Shown piece by piece: positions 1 to 10,142 of a stretch of 62,473 nucleotides of DNA (positions are counted from its first letter, which is position 1; each line of letters opens with the position of its first letter). Made by a program: the position numbers and the translations under genes. The stretch comes from Spirochaetota bacterium (lineage in GTDB: Bacteria > Spirochaetota > JAAYUW01 > JAOAHJ01): the NCBI GenBank assembly GCA_026415295.1, contig JAOAHJ010000009.1, positions 1 to 62,473 on the forward strand, written 5' to 3'. The notes under the pieces were generated by a model. The model searched no databases. It was given only the letters and a program-made list of their open reading frames with translations, and had not been told where the DNA came from.

Positions 1-792
1 AACACCAATTGAAAATATATTATTCTTTTTGCATGCATTAAAAACACCAAGATTAGTTCCAGCAGCAACTGCATAAACTATATCAAACTTCATTTTATTA
101 TATAAATTATCAATAACTTCAAAAGCTTCTTTTGGAGAGTTCCATACCTTTTCACTTTCAATATAATCAGAAAAATAAACTTTATTAATTTTTATATCAG
201 AAACCACATATTTGGCTCCCTGTTCAAAACCAACATAAAAATCATCTATTACATCTAAATTCATACCTCCAAAAAACAAAATTGATTTTTTTTTACTTAC
301 TAAAGATGAAAGTGCTCCCACAAGAAATGAAACCTCATTTTGTTTAAATAAAACAGAAGACATATTATTTAAATATTTATCAAACTTATTATCAAGAAGT
401 ATAAAATGAATATTTTTGTAAATTTGAGCTAATTCTTTTATCACTTCCAAACCATCATATCCTTCACCAACTATTATATATTTCATGCCCTCACCAACAA
501 ATTGATTTATTTTATTAATTATATCATTTTTATCTTTTGGGGCATAATAAGTTATGTCAATATTAAACATATTCTTAGCTTTTATAACACCATTATACTG
601 CATATCATTAAATGATTTATCTCCTAAACCTCCATAACCAAATATAACTCCAATTTTTGTTTTAGTTTGAAATTTTTTATTTAGAGTTTGTACTTTAGTT
701 AAACTTTTATTTATTCTAAAAAAATAGAATAAAGTAAAAATTATAAAAAATAAAATTAGAATTATTAATATTTCTTTTCTAATTTTTTTCAT
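1..792 (-). CDS. BMP-family substrate-binding lipoprotein-like protein (3' end cut by window)
   Basis: The reading frame stays open from the ATG at 792 to the window edge (264 codons), so the C-terminus is missing. The N-terminus has one hydrophobic segment (about residues 5-24), followed by IGVIFGYGGLGDKSFND, which matches the start of the BMP/Med/PnrA family of periplasmic binding proteins. Further on, 'YIIVGEGYDG', 'FILLDNKFDKY' and 'VLFKQNEVSFLVGALSS' follow the family layout. Family members bind nucleosides or similar solutes for ABC uptake. No lipobox cysteine is visible after the hydrophobic stretch, so it may be anchored by an uncleaved signal. An AAGGAGA Shine-Dalgarno lies at 799-805. 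It follows the hybrid kinase gene on the same strand. The ligand cannot be told. Confidence 0.8.
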   Translation of the reverse strand, partial: MKKIRKEILIILILFFIIFTLFYFFRINKSLTKVQTLNKKFQTKTKIGVIFGYGGLGDKSFNDMQYNGVIKAKNMFNIDITYYAPKDKNDIINKINQFVGEGMKYIIVGEGYDGLEVIKELAQIYKNIHFILLDNKFDKYLNNMSSVLFKQNEVSFLVGALSSLVSKKKSILFFGGMNLDVIDDFYVGFEQGAKYVVSDIKINKVYFSDYIESEKVWNSPKEAFEVIDNLYNKMKFDIVYAVAAGTNLGVFNACKKNNIFSIGV

Positions 793-860
793 AATATTTC
801 TCCTTAATTTTTAATCTTACGTAAATATTAAATTAAATCCATACAATAATATCTTATAGT

Positions 861-877
861 TTAACAAATATTGTTAA
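861..877. repeat. 7-bp inverted repeat between hybrid kinase and BMP gene
   Basis: TTAACAA at 861-867 and TTGTTAA at 871-877 are perfect inverted arms around a 3-base centre. It sits about 70 bases upstream of the BMP start and 65 bases past the kinase stop. The size fits a dimeric-regulator operator, but no regulator can be assigned and AT-rich DNA makes such repeats common. Confidence 0.35.
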
Positions 878-941
878 TTAAAAAAATTAAAAAATTTTTA
901 TAAATTAATTAAAAATTTCTTAAAATTAAAATATATATTTA

Positions 942-3900
942 TTAATCTATACTTTTAAATTTATCAATAAGTACATTAATCTCAAATGGTTTTGAAATAA
1001 ATCCATAAACTCCATTTTCTATACAATCTTTTATTTTTTCATCTTCAGTAAACCCAGATATCATTATTACTTTTACATTTTTATTTATTTTCTTAAGCTC
1101 AAGAAAGGTATCTTTCCCTGATAACCCTGGCATAATAAGGTCTAAAATAATAATATCAATAAAATCTTTTTCTCTTAAATAAAGATCAATCCCTTTTACA
1201 CCATTTTCTGCTTCTTTTACATGAAAACCCATTTTCTCAAGTCCTTTTTTAAGGAAATACCTAATATTTTCATCATCATCGATTATTAGTATATTTTGTA
1301 TATTTATTTTTTTTTCATTGATTTGTTTATTAATTTCTTTATTAAGCTTAACATCCAAATTAACTTGATCTATAGAAGAAAATTGGGTTATATCATTCTC
1401 AATTTTATTATTAATATTATTAATAATAGGTAAATAAACATAGAATTCTGTTCCTTCATAAAGTTTTGACTTAAAATCAATAAAACCCCCATGATTCTGA
1501 ATTATCTGTTTTATTATATAAAGACCAAGCCCTTCTCCTTTATCTTTTGTCTTTGTTGAAAAAAATGGTTCAAAAATTCTCTCCTTTATCTCCTCTGGAA
1601 TTCCAATTCCATTATCTTTTACTGTTACCTTTAAATAATTTTTATTTTCAATCTCTACTTCCTCAAATGTAATTTTAATTAAATTATATCTTAAAATACA
1701 CTTCCTCTGTAAGTCATCAGATATATTATAATACATTTCAAAATCTTTTCTAATTCCATTCTCATACATAATAGTCATAGAATGGTAAGAATTTATTAGC
1801 AAATTAATAAATACACTTTCTAAATGTTCTTCTATTCCACTAACAAAATATTCTTTATTGTTTGGATTAAATATTTCAATTTCAAGATTTTTCCCTGTAG
1901 AACTTTTTATTATTGCAACTACCCTATTTATTATTTCATTGATATTTATATTTTTAAAATCAATTTCTTTCTTTCTTGTTAAAAGACTTAATTTTGAAAT
2001 CAGATTTGAAGCTTTTTTAACTGATTCACTTATTATTGAGATACTTTGAAGGTAATTGTCCATTAATCTATATTTTATATAATTTAAATCATCTCTAATA
2101 TTTAAAACCTCTTTACCATTAGTATTTAAATCAGCACCTCTATTCTTTGTAAAATTTCTTTTTTTATGAAAATCTATTATTTTTAAATATTGTTTAATGG
2201 TGTTTTCTATATATGATAAATCATCTTCTATGTCCATTTTTAGTAAATTAATTCCTCCTATTAAAGCCCCTAAATAATTATTGATATCATGAGATAAACC
2301 TCTTATTAAATTGCTAATCGATTCTATCTTTTGAACTTCAATATCCCTTTTAATTTTTCTTAATTCATCAGTAATATCATCAAATTTAAATATTAAATAT
2401 TTAATATTACTTTTCTCAAAAAATGGAATTACTGTAATATTATAAACTCTATCTTCTCCATTTTCTAATAAAAATCTAACCTGTTTTTTACATATATTTT
2501 TGTTTTTATTAGTCTCAGAAATTAATTCATTAATTAAACCTTCCCTTTTTTCATCATCATCTCTATAAATATCAAGAATTTGATAAAAACTATAATCATA
2601 AATATTTGCATTTTTTTCTTTATATCTAGGCTGAACTAAATTATTATAGAATTTATCATTATAATTTATAATACTAGCTGTTTGATCTATCGTAATAAGC
2701 TCTGATGGTAGTAAATTCATTAAATGGAACAGAAGATTTTTTTGATCTTCATATTCTTGCCTAAAAATTTTCTCTTTTTGATATTCTATTTTTAATTTTA
2801 AATTTATCTCATTTAAATCAATTAATATTTTCTCAAAAAATTTTGAAAAACTTACAATTTCATCTTCTTTAAAGTTAAAATCTTTCTCAATTGATTTTTC
2901 TTCATTATTATTTTTTGAATTATTTAATTTAAGTATATTTAAAATATTTTTCTGTAATAAATAAAATGGCTTAAGCAATAAATGAGTCAAATTATATGTT
3001 ATAAAGGCTGTTAGTAAAATAAAGGAAAAAAGAATAAAAAGAGCTATATACAAGAGTTTATAATAATAAGAAAATGCATCCTTTATAAACACAGTAGAAA
3101 CAATAATAAATTTAAATTTTTCAGAATAACTAAAATATGCTAATTTTTTATATTGTTTTATTCTATCCTTTTTATAATCATACCAATAATATTCAATATA
3201 ACCTTCTTTTTTTCTAACTATCTCTTTTATCATTTCCTTGTTTTTTTTATCTTTTGCATTTAGAAAATTACCTTTTTCAAAGGAATGAATTATTATATTT
3301 CCAGAATAATCAATAATAAAAGAGTTCCCATTTCCAAAATTTCTAATATTAAGTATAATATTTCTAAATTTATCAATATCTAAAAGATAATAAAACTCAT
3401 CCTTATACGAAGAAACACATATAATCCAATCAAATTCTTTAATATAATTTAAATACATTGATTTATATTTAGGATATGGATCTGATGGATTTGCCCATAA
3501 GTATTCCATATATCCATTTTTAAGCTCTACTCCTTTTTTTACAAAATCAACATAACTAACATCTTCACCTTCAATTTCTGGATGTAAATCTAATATTACC
3601 TTATAAGGATAATCTTTTATATTCCATATAAAAATATATCCTGTTTTCCCAATTTTCTGATTTCTCAAGTAATTTTTAATATTTTCTTTTGCTTTTTTTT
3701 CTGCAATAATTCCTTTTTTATAATCTTCAATCTCTTTAAAAATATAGATTTTATTATTTTCAGAAATTAATTTTAAGTGATTTTCTATAGCTAAGTTAAA
3801 ATAAACATCAACTGTTGAAATGAAAATTTCATTTGTTTTTTTTAATTCATCTAATATTTTTTGTTTTTGATAATAATAATCCACTATTATAAAAATTAAA

Positions 3901-3968
3901 AAGCAAATAGAAATAATTAAGCTTGCAATCAATATATTAATAATGATAAACTTTTTTGATATTTTCAT
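942..3968 (-). CDS. Cache-domain hybrid sensor histidine kinase with C-terminal receiver
   Basis: A 1008-residue membrane kinase. Transmembrane segment 1 is at about residues 7-29. A Cache-type extracytoplasmic sensor follows ('[10 protein letters not shown]', '[10 protein letters not shown]', '[10 protein letters not shown]'), then a second transmembrane segment at about 305-335. A PAS-like region lies near 410-535. The H-box [10 protein letters not shown] has its phosphorylated His near 558. The ATPase domain keeps the N-box ([10 protein letters not shown]), G1 (DNGIGIP), F-box (EPFFSTK) and G2 (GEGLGLYI). A receiver at about 890-1005 has IDDDE and LDLIMPG (phospho-Asp near 939) and a KPFE lysine. 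All catalytic motifs look intact. The ligand may be supplied by the adjacent BMP-type binding protein, but this is inference. Confidence 0.92.
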   Translation of the reverse strand: MKISKKFIIINILIASLIISICFLIFIIVDYYYQKQKILDELKKTNEIFISTVDVYFNLAIENHLKLISENNKIYIFKEIEDYKKGIIAEKKAKENIKNYLRNQKIGKTGYIFIWNIKDYPYKVILDLHPEIEGEDVSYVDFVKKGVELKNGYMEYLWANPSDPYPKYKSMYLNYIKEFDWIICVSSYKDEFYYLLDIDKFRNIILNIRNFGNGNSFIIDYSGNIIIHSFEKGNFLNAKDKKNKEMIKEIVRKKEGYIEYYWYDYKKDRIKQYKKLAYFSYSEKFKFIIVSTVFIKDAFSYYYKLLYIALFILFSFILLTAFITYNLTHLLLKPFYLLQKNILNILKLNNSKNNNEEKSIEKDFNFKEDEIVSFSKFFEKILIDLNEINLKLKIEYQKEKIFRQEYEDQKNLLFHLMNLLPSELITIDQTASIINYNDKFYNNLVQPRYKEKNANIYDYSFYQILDIYRDDDEKREGLINELISETNKNKNICKKQVRFLLENGEDRVYNITVIPFFEKSNIKYLIFKFDDITDELRKIKRDIEVQKIESISNLIRGLSHDINNYLGALIGGINLLKMDIEDDLSYIENTIKQYLKIIDFHKKRNFTKNRGADLNTNGKEVLNIRDDLNYIKYRLMDNYLQSISIISESVKKASNLISKLSLLTRKKEIDFKNININEIINRVVAIIKSSTGKNLEIEIFNPNNKEYFVSGIEEHLESVFINLLINSYHSMTIMYENGIRKDFEMYYNISDDLQRKCILRYNLIKITFEEVEIENKNYLKVTVKDNGIGIPEEIKERIFEPFFSTKTKDKGEGLGLYIIKQIIQNHGGFIDFKSKLYEGTEFYVYLPIINNINNKIENDITQFSSIDQVNLDVKLNKEINKQINEKKINIQNILIIDDDENIRYFLKKGLEKMGFHVKEAENGVKGIDLYLREKDFIDIIILDLIMPGLSGKDTFLELKKINKNVKVIMISGFTEDEKIKDCIENGVYGFISKPFEINVLIDKFKSID

Positions 3969-4154
3969 AATGTATATATTATTAAGATATTATATATTAT
4001 TAATTTTAATATCTTTTTTTTATTTTTCAAAATTTTATCGTATTAGTTATTTTTTATAATTTTGTATTGAAATTTTAAAGAATATAAATTAATATTTCTA
4101 ATGATAAAATTTTTATAATAATGGTTTATATTTTTTAAAAATTAGATTGTGGTT

Positions 4155-7100
4155 ATGAAAGAAAATAAATTATTAAACTATTTTAATTTCTTTATTTTTA
4201 ATATTTTATTGATAATAATTTCAATCTCATTTTTTTTGATAAATTCGTGCTTTTATAACAGAACTAATGATAATAAAACTTATATAAATAAAAAAGATAC
4301 AGTTAAAATATTAGATGATAATATAAATAATTTAAAAGGGTATATTTATTATTTTGTAGATAAAAAAGATATCTATAATTTTGAAAATATAAAAAATAAT
4401 GAAAAAATTTTCATCCTTTCATCTGAAGAGTTCCCAAATTTTGGCTATTCAAGTTACACATATTGGTTCAAATTTAAGGTAAAAAAAAATAAAGATGTTC
4501 CACCCCTTTTTTTTATAGAAATAGCTTTTCCTCCTCTTGATTATATTGAACTATATTTTCAGGATGAAAATAATAATTATATAACTTTTATTACAGGTGA
4601 TAAGTTTAACTTTGAAAAGAGGCCATATTTTCACAGAAATTTCATTTTCCCTATAAAATTAAATTCTGATGAAAAAGAATATACTATATTTATTAAATTA
4701 AAAACAGAATCTTCTGCTGTTTTACCAATTAAAATATATTCAGAAAAAGCATTTATAGAGTATTTATACAGAAATAATTTATTTATAGGAATCTTTTATG
4801 GTATTTTAATAATAATGTTGTTTTATAATCTTTTTCTTTTCTTGGCCTTAAAAGATCTTTCATACCTATTTTATGTATTTCATTCTATTTCTTATATCAT
4901 TTACCAATCAGTTTGGGATGGACTTTTCTTTCAATACTTTATAAGTAATAATATCATACTAAATAATCTACTAAATCCTTTTTTAATGGCTTTAACCAAT
5001 TTAACAGGTATATTTTTATTAAGATTTTATTTAAATATTGATACCCACTCGCCATTACTTTTTCAAGTCTATAGAATATTTGTTATTTTTGGAATTATTG
5101 TAACTATTATCCCTCTATTCTTAAGGTATAGCTTATCTGTCAAAATTACCACTTTTTTTATATTACCATCTGTTATATTTTTAATTTTTGGAAGCTATAT
5201 ATCATACAAAAAAGGATTCAAATATTCAAGGTTTTTTTTATACGCATGGTCTATTTTTTTAGTAGCAATACTTATGAATGTTTTTAGAGCTTTCAAAATT
5301 TTACCCACAAATAAATTTACACTTCAACTAAGCTTACAATATGGCTTCCTTTTTGAGAATTTATTACTTTCTTTTGGACTTGCTGATAGAATAAATACTT
5401 TAAGAAATGAAAAAGAAAAATCACAAAAAATGCTTCTTGAAACTCTTGAAAAAACAAACAAACTTAAAGATGAATTTTTAGCAAATACCTCTCATGAGCT
5501 TAGAACCCCATTAAATGGAATTATAGGGTTGTCAGAATCAATTCTTGAAGGAGCCTGTGGAGAAATAAACAATGAAGTTAAAAATAATTTAAAGCTTATC
5601 ATTTCTAGTGGAAAAAGACTTGCTACACTTATAAACGATATTCTTGATTTTTCCATGATTAAAAATAATGAGTTAAAAATAAACATAGAACCTGTAGATG
5701 TTTATTTGAATGTTGAATTAACAATATCTATACTAAAACCTCTAGTAAAAAATAAACCTTTAAAAATTATAAATTATATCGCCCAAGACTTTCCTTTTAT
5801 TTTAGCTGATAAAAATAGGTTTCAACAAATTTTGACAAACATAATAGGAAATTCAATTAAATTTTCAGAATCTGGTTTTATTGAAATATACGGAACTACA
5901 GAAGATAATAATGCTATAATAACCATTTCTGATACAGGAAGAGGTATTCCACAAGAAAAACTTCAGACTATTTTTGATCACTATAATAGAATAACTGATT
6001 TAACTAATATTGAAGGGACTGGTCTTGGCTTACCTATTACTAAAAAATTATTAGAATTATTAAATGGAGATATTAAAATAGAATCAAAAGTAAATGAAGG
6101 AACAAAAGTTACCATATATCTTCCATTATATAAGGGTAAAATAGAAAAAATATCTCAAGATGAATATGTTCTTCTTTCAAGATTAAGAGAAGATGTAGAA
6201 ATTTCTAAAAAAACAATGGAATCATTAGTTGCTTCAAATGAAAAGGAAATATATAGTATCCTAATAGTTGATGATGAGATTGTAAATTTACAGGTTTTAA
6301 CCAATTACCTTATATTAAACAATTACAAAGTAATTACAGCATCCTCAGGCTATGAATGTTTAAATATACTGAATAAAAAAGAACAAAAAATTGATCTTAT
6401 AATTTTGGACATTATGATGCCAGGACTTAATGGTTATGAAGTTTGTTCAGAGATAAGAAAAACTTATCTTCAAACAGAACTCCCCATAATTCTATTAACA
6501 GCTAAAAATCAAGTATCTGACCTTATAGAAGGTTTTTCAGTAGGTGCAAATGATTTTTTATTAAAACCTGTTAATAAACCAGAACTTCTTGCAAGAATAA
6601 AAACACATATACAACTTGCCAAAATTAACGAGGCTTATCAAAGATTTGTTCCAAAAGAGTTCTTAGAACAAATTAATAAAACCAACATTCTTGATGTTTC
6701 TCTTGGTGATCACTCAAGAAAAAACATGACCATACTATTTTGTGATATTAGAGACTTCACAACACTATCTGAAACGATGAATCCGGAAGAAAACTTTAAT
6801 TTTATCAATTCATACTTAAGAAGAATCTCTCCAATAATCCATAAATATGGAGGTTTCATAGATAAATACATTGGTGATGCTATTATGGCTTTATTTTCTG
6901 ATAATATTAAAATTGAAGATGTTATAAACTGTTCAATTGAAATACACAAAGAAATCGAAATTTACAATATACATAGAAAAAAAACAGGCTATGTTCCTAT
7001 TAGAATTGGAATAAGTATTCACAAAGGGGATTTAATGCTTGGAACAATTGGAAGTGAAAAAAGAATGGAGGGAACTGTTATTGCTGATTGTGTTAATATG

Positions 7101-7511
7101 GCTTCAAGAATAGAGAATTTAAATAAAATATTTAGAACAAATGTCTTAATAAGTGAAGATATTTATGATATTGTTAAAAATAATAAAGAATTTAATTTTA
7201 GATTTATTGGTAAATTTAAAGTCAAAGGGAAAGAGATACCTGTTAAAATTTATGAATTACTTAATTCTTATGATATTGAAACTTTTAATAAAAAAATAAA
7301 AACAAATGAACTATTTTCAAAATTTTTAGAATATTTTTATAATAAAGAGTTTGATAAAGCCAAAGAAATAGGAGAAAATATTTTATCATTATATCAAGAT
7401 GACCAAATAACAAAATTATATCTAGAAAGTATAGATAAACTACAAAACGATAAAATAACAAAAAGGAATCTGTACTCATTTTTAGAAAATATTAATTTTT
7501 TTCTTTTTTGA
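4155..7511 (+). CDS. 7TMR-DISM histidine kinase-receiver-adenylate/guanylate cyclase fusion
   Basis: About 1118 residues. The order is an N-terminal membrane or signal segment, a DISMED2-like extracellular domain (about 45-190), a 7TMR-DISM block of seven helices (about 200-420), a HisKA domain with TSHELRTPLNG (His near 446), and an ATPase domain with DTGRGIP and GTGLGLPI. A receiver follows (IVDDE near 700, LDIMMPG near 752, KPVN). Last is a class III nucleotide cyclase (about 850-1030) with FCDIRDFT and GDAIMALF metal-binding aspartates and VNMASRIE. It therefore links a membrane sensor to both phosphotransfer and cyclic-nucleotide production. The ATG at 4155 is preferred; a GTG at 4149 is in frame. 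It is divergent from the Cache kinase. The cAMP versus cGMP product cannot be decided by eye. Confidence 0.93.
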   Translation: MKENKLLNYFNFFIFNILLIIISISFFLINSCFYNRTNDNKTYINKKDTVKILDDNINNLKGYIYYFVDKKDIYNFENIKNNEKIFILSSEEFPNFGYSSYTYWFKFKVKKNKDVPPLFFIEIAFPPLDYIELYFQDENNNYITFITGDKFNFEKRPYFHRNFIFPIKLNSDEKEYTIFIKLKTESSAVLPIKIYSEKAFIEYLYRNNLFIGIFYGILIIMLFYNLFLFLALKDLSYLFYVFHSISYIIYQSVWDGLFFQYFISNNIILNNLLNPFLMALTNLTGIFLLRFYLNIDTHSPLLFQVYRIFVIFGIIVTIIPLFLRYSLSVKITTFFILPSVIFLIFGSYISYKKGFKYSRFFLYAWSIFLVAILMNVFRAFKILPTNKFTLQLSLQYGFLFENLLLSFGLADRINTLRNEKEKSQKMLLETLEKTNKLKDEFLANTSHELRTPLNGIIGLSESILEGACGEINNEVKNNLKLIISSGKRLATLINDILDFSMIKNNELKINIEPVDVYLNVELTISILKPLVKNKPLKIINYIAQDFPFILADKNRFQQILTNIIGNSIKFSESGFIEIYGTTEDNNAIITISDTGRGIPQEKLQTIFDHYNRITDLTNIEGTGLGLPITKKLLELLNGDIKIESKVNEGTKVTIYLPLYKGKIEKISQDEYVLLSRLREDVEISKKTMESLVASNEKEIYSILIVDDEIVNLQVLTNYLILNNYKVITASSGYECLNILNKKEQKIDLIILDIMMPGLNGYEVCSEIRKTYLQTELPIILLTAKNQVSDLIEGFSVGANDFLLKPVNKPELLARIKTHIQLAKINEAYQRFVPKEFLEQINKTNILDVSLGDHSRKNMTILFCDIRDFTTLSETMNPEENFNFINSYLRRISPIIHKYGGFIDKYIGDAIMALFSDNIKIEDVINCSIEIHKEIEIYNIHRKKTGYVPIRIGISIHKGDLMLGTIGSEKRMEGTVIADCVNMASRIENLNKIFRTNVLISEDIYDIVKNNKEFNFRFIGKFKVKGKEIPVKIYELLNSYDIETFNKKIKTNELFSKFLEYFYNKEFDKAKEIGENILSLYQDDQITKLYLESIDKLQNDKITKRNLYSFLENINFFLF

Positions 7512-7627
7512 CCAATTTTGATTTCATTTTAATAAATAGATTTAAATATGAAAATTATATTATTCTGAATTAATTTATTTATTTTAAAGCTTACTCAAAT
7601 TTAAAAAAATTAAAATAATAAAAGACA

Positions 7628-8776
7628 TCATAAAGAAGCATAAATAATGTTGAAAATATCCTGCTTTGAAAACATCTTACTACTATTAAATAAAATATCG
7701 AATTCAAAAGCTTCATCAACAATTTTACCAATAATTTCCTTTTGCACATTATAGTAAGAAAGTCTAGATGGAAGATCATTATCAGAGATAATCTTCTGTA
7801 AATATTCAGAAACTAGAAGAGAAGACTCAAGAGGTGAAAGTCCTTCTGTTTTCAAATTCAAACAGTTTGCTACCTTTGTTAATTTATCACTATGAAAAGA
7901 AACATTAAACTCTACAATGTGTGGTGATAATATAATGGAAGCCATAAGTTTTGGTATTTTTAATATTGAAGCAACAGCTAAAGACAGAGCTTGTAGAAGA
8001 GAGAAGCCAGCTATTCTACCAGCTATCATTAAAAAAAGCCCACTTAAAGAAAGTTCTTTTTTTATTTCTAGATCTTCAGGGTATTCTATACCACTTTTGA
8101 AGTTTTTATTAATAGTTTCTATTGATTTAAAAAGCAATGTATCTGTAAAAATTGTAGATTTTTTTGAAATTATGGAGTCAATAGAAAATGAAATCATTTC
8201 AATAAGCATTGCACTCATTATTTTCTTTGAAATGTCAACAGAAAATGTTGGATCAATAAAAATATAATCTGCATATAGTTTTCTATCGGAGAATAATCTA
8301 ATATGCCCAATATCTTGATCTTTATAATAGCAGGAATCACTTAATGCAAAATAATCACGAGGTGTTGTTGGGATTAAAATAACAGGTATCTTTTCTTTTA
8401 ACTCCTCCTTATTTTTAATATAATAATAAAAACTTTTTTCATTGTATGCAAAAAGAGAAACAAGTTTAGCAATATTCAAAACTCTTTGTCCCCCCATTCC
8501 TATAACTACTTCAGCTCTAGAAGTTCTTGTTAAAATATTAATATTGTTTAAATCTTCTGAACCAGAATCAGAAGTAATTTCATCATAAATTAAATAATCA
8601 ATTAAAAATGATTTTAATATTTTTTCAATTTTTGATATATAGTGAGTCTCATAAAATTTTTGTTCTGTTATAATAATAACTTTATTTCCGTGCTTCTTTA
8701 TATAATCTCCCATCATCAATACAGAATCAATCCCAAAGACAACTTCAGTTGGTATTGAAAAGGAGAAAAAATTCAT
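7628..8776 (-). CDS. Iron-containing alcohol dehydrogenase-fold protein, apparently catalytically dead
   Basis: 382 residues with the Fe-ADH (group III dehydrogenase/glycerol dehydrogenase-like) layout: an IPTEVVFG N-terminus, a dinucleotide region, an all-helical C-domain and HIVEFN near residue 290. The functional sites are eroded. The usual GGGS-D loop reads GMGGQRVLNIAK, and the IPTTAGTGSE loop reads IPTTPRDYFALS. Aligning by eye to E. coli FucO, ligands Asp196, His200, His263 and His277 become Glu, Phe, Gln and Lys. It follows flgM with a one-base gap and has an AGGA Shine-Dalgarno inside the flgM end, so it is co-transcribed. A structural or regulatory role is more likely than redox catalysis. 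Fold assignment is fairly sure; function is unknown. Confidence 0.75.
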   Translation of the reverse strand: MNFFSFSIPTEVVFGIDSVLMMGDYIKKHGNKVIIITEQKFYETHYISKIEKILKSFLIDYLIYDEITSDSGSEDLNNINILTRTSRAEVVIGMGGQRVLNIAKLVSLFAYNEKSFYYYIKNKEELKEKIPVILIPTTPRDYFALSDSCYYKDQDIGHIRLFSDRKLYADYIFIDPTFSVDISKKIMSAMLIEMISFSIDSIISKKSTIFTDTLLFKSIETINKNFKSGIEYPEDLEIKKELSLSGLFLMIAGRIAGFSLLQALSLAVASILKIPKLMASIILSPHIVEFNVSFHSDKLTKVANCLNLKTEGLSPLESSLLVSEYLQKIISDNDLPSRLSYYNVQKEIIGKIVDEAFEFDILFNSSKMFSKQDIFNIIYASL

Positions 8777-8777
8777 A

Positions 8778-9071
8778 TTATAAAAGTCCTAAACTTTCAG
8801 CTATTTTTTTTGCAATGTCATCAATGAGTTTCTGAGTAATGTAATCTGGTTTATTAATTTTAGATTTAAGCTCTTCTATCTTTTCCTTATTATCAATTTC
8901 TGGAGCTTCCTTAACAATTTTAAAATATTTATCTCTTAGAGCCATTTCTTTAGCTTCTTCAGAAATTGATATATTATCACTTGCAGTATTAGTTTTTTCT
9001 TTTGGTTTAAGAGGCTTAACTTCTGATTGTGGATAAATTTTATTAATACCATTAATTTTATCAATGCTCAT
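8778..9071 (-). CDS. flgM: FlgM, anti-sigma-28 factor
   Basis: 97 residues. The N-terminal half is polar and disordered-looking (KPLKPKEKTNTASDN). The C-terminal half carries the FlgM signature: ISEEAKEMAL, then two helices with EAPEIDNKEKIEELKSKI and YITQKLIDDIAKKIAESL. FlgM holds the flagellar sigma factor FliA (sigma-28) until the hook-basal body is complete. Length and pattern fit the family. A strong Shine-Dalgarno (CAGGAGGACT, 9077-9086) precedes the ATG at 9071. A sigma-28-like promoter lies just upstream (9093-9119), which would make expression self-limiting. The Fe-ADH-fold gene follows in the same operon. No other flagellar gene is present in this window. Confidence 0.85.
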   Translation of the reverse strand: MSIDKINGINKIYPQSEVKPLKPKEKTNTASDNISISEEAKEMALRDKYFKIVKEAPEIDNKEKIEELKSKINKPDYITQKLIDDIAKKIAESLGLL

Positions 9072-9092
9072 CTTATAGTCCTCCTGTTTCTA

Positions 9093-9119
9093 TTATCGAC
9101 AAAAGTTAAAAAATAATTA
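9093..9119 (-). promoter_or_regulatory. Sigma-28-like promoter of flgM
   Basis: On the minus strand, TAAT (9116-9119), 15 bases, then GTCGATAA (9093-9100). The FliA consensus is TAAA-N15-GCCGATAA, so 10 of 12 defined positions match at exact spacing. Transcription would start only about 15 bases before the flgM ATG, close to the Shine-Dalgarno. Confidence 0.6.
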
Positions 9120-9263
9120 TTTAACATTCTACTATTTTTTTTATAAATTTATTAAATTTTTTAACTATTAAAATTAAATAATTTAATCTTTTTTATTTTT
9201 TAATATTTTCGTATTAATTTAATAAATAAATAAATAATTTTTGTTTCTTTTTTTATGTTCTTT

Positions 9264-9953
9264 TCATCCATTTTTTTTATTATAGTTATTAATAATGATA
9301 ACAAATTCACCCTTCATATTTTCCTCACTTATCATACTTTTGATATCTTTCAATTTTCCTCTAATTTTTTGCTCAAATTTTTTTGTAAGTTCTCTTCCAA
9401 TAAAAACAAATACTTCATTGCCAAAAACATCTTCTATATTTCTTAAAGTTTCCATAACTCTAAATGGAGATTCATAAATAACAATTAACCCATTGAAGTT
9501 GATATACTGTAATAGAATTTTCTTTTTTTTTCCTTCTTTTTTAGGTAGAAACCCTAAAAAACAAAATGAATCAGTTGAAAACCCACATATAGATAAAGCA
9601 CAGCTAAAAGCAGAAGCTCCAGGAACTGGAACAACTTCTATACCATTTTCATAACATTTTCCAATTAATATATTACCTGGATCAGAAATTGTTGGTGTAC
9701 CATTATCAGTGATTAAAGCAATATTTTTTTTCTCTTTTATCAATATATTAATAATTTTATCAGAAAGCTTATTTTCGTTATATGAATGAAGTGAAATTAA
9801 TTTTTTATTTATCGAATAGTGATTAAGTAATTTTAATGATATCCTTGTATCTTCACATAATATTATGTCAACATTATTTAAGATTTCTATAGCCCTAAAT
9901 GTTATATCTTTTAAGTTTCCAATAGGTGTGCTAACTATATACAAACTACCCAT
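9264..9953 (-). CDS. rsmI: 16S rRNA (cytidine1402-2'-O)-methyltransferase RsmI
   Basis: 229 residues, shorter than the usual 270-290 because the C-terminal extension is missing. The tetrapyrrole-methylase fold is clear: LYIVSTPIGNLKDITFRA at the start, then CEDTR, LITDNGTPTISDPG, VPVPGASAF, and FLGFLPKKEGK. ESPFR and GRELTKKFE complete the RsmI pattern. RsmI adds a 2'-O-methyl group to C1402 in the decoding centre using S-adenosylmethionine. The ATG at 9953 has no obvious Shine-Dalgarno. It is divergent from the chemoreceptor gene. Assignment is firm. Confidence 0.93.
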   Translation of the reverse strand: MGSLYIVSTPIGNLKDITFRAIEILNNVDIILCEDTRISLKLLNHYSINKKLISLHSYNENKLSDKIINILIKEKKNIALITDNGTPTISDPGNILIGKCYENGIEVVPVPGASAFSCALSICGFSTDSFCFLGFLPKKEGKKKKILLQYINFNGLIVIYESPFRVMETLRNIEDVFGNEVFVFIGRELTKKFEQKIRGKLKDIKSMISEENMKGEFVIIINNYNKKNG

Positions 9954-10061
9954 TTATATATAAATTATTATTAATATTTAATTTTTCAATAAATTTATGA
10001 AAGTTTAAACTTTTATAATATTAAAATATTTAAATTTTCAATTTCTCAATTATACTATTAA

Positions 10062-10089
10062 TTGACAATTATAAATTTGGAAATATTTT
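10062..10089 (+). promoter_or_regulatory. Sigma-70-like promoter of the chemoreceptor gene
   Basis: A consensus TTGACA (10062-10067), a 16-base spacer and TATTTT (10084-10089) stand 54 bases before the chemoreceptor ATG. The perfect -35 is notable in this AT-rich setting; the -10 is ordinary. Confidence 0.5.
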
Positions 10090-10142
10090 AAATAAAATTT
10101 ATTAATCTATAAAAAATTAATACAAAATATTAGGAAATAAAG

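Noticed and set aside
7917-8267. Plus-strand open frame inside the Fe-ADH-fold gene
   Set aside because: It is antisense to a conserved-fold gene and its translation resembles no protein family.
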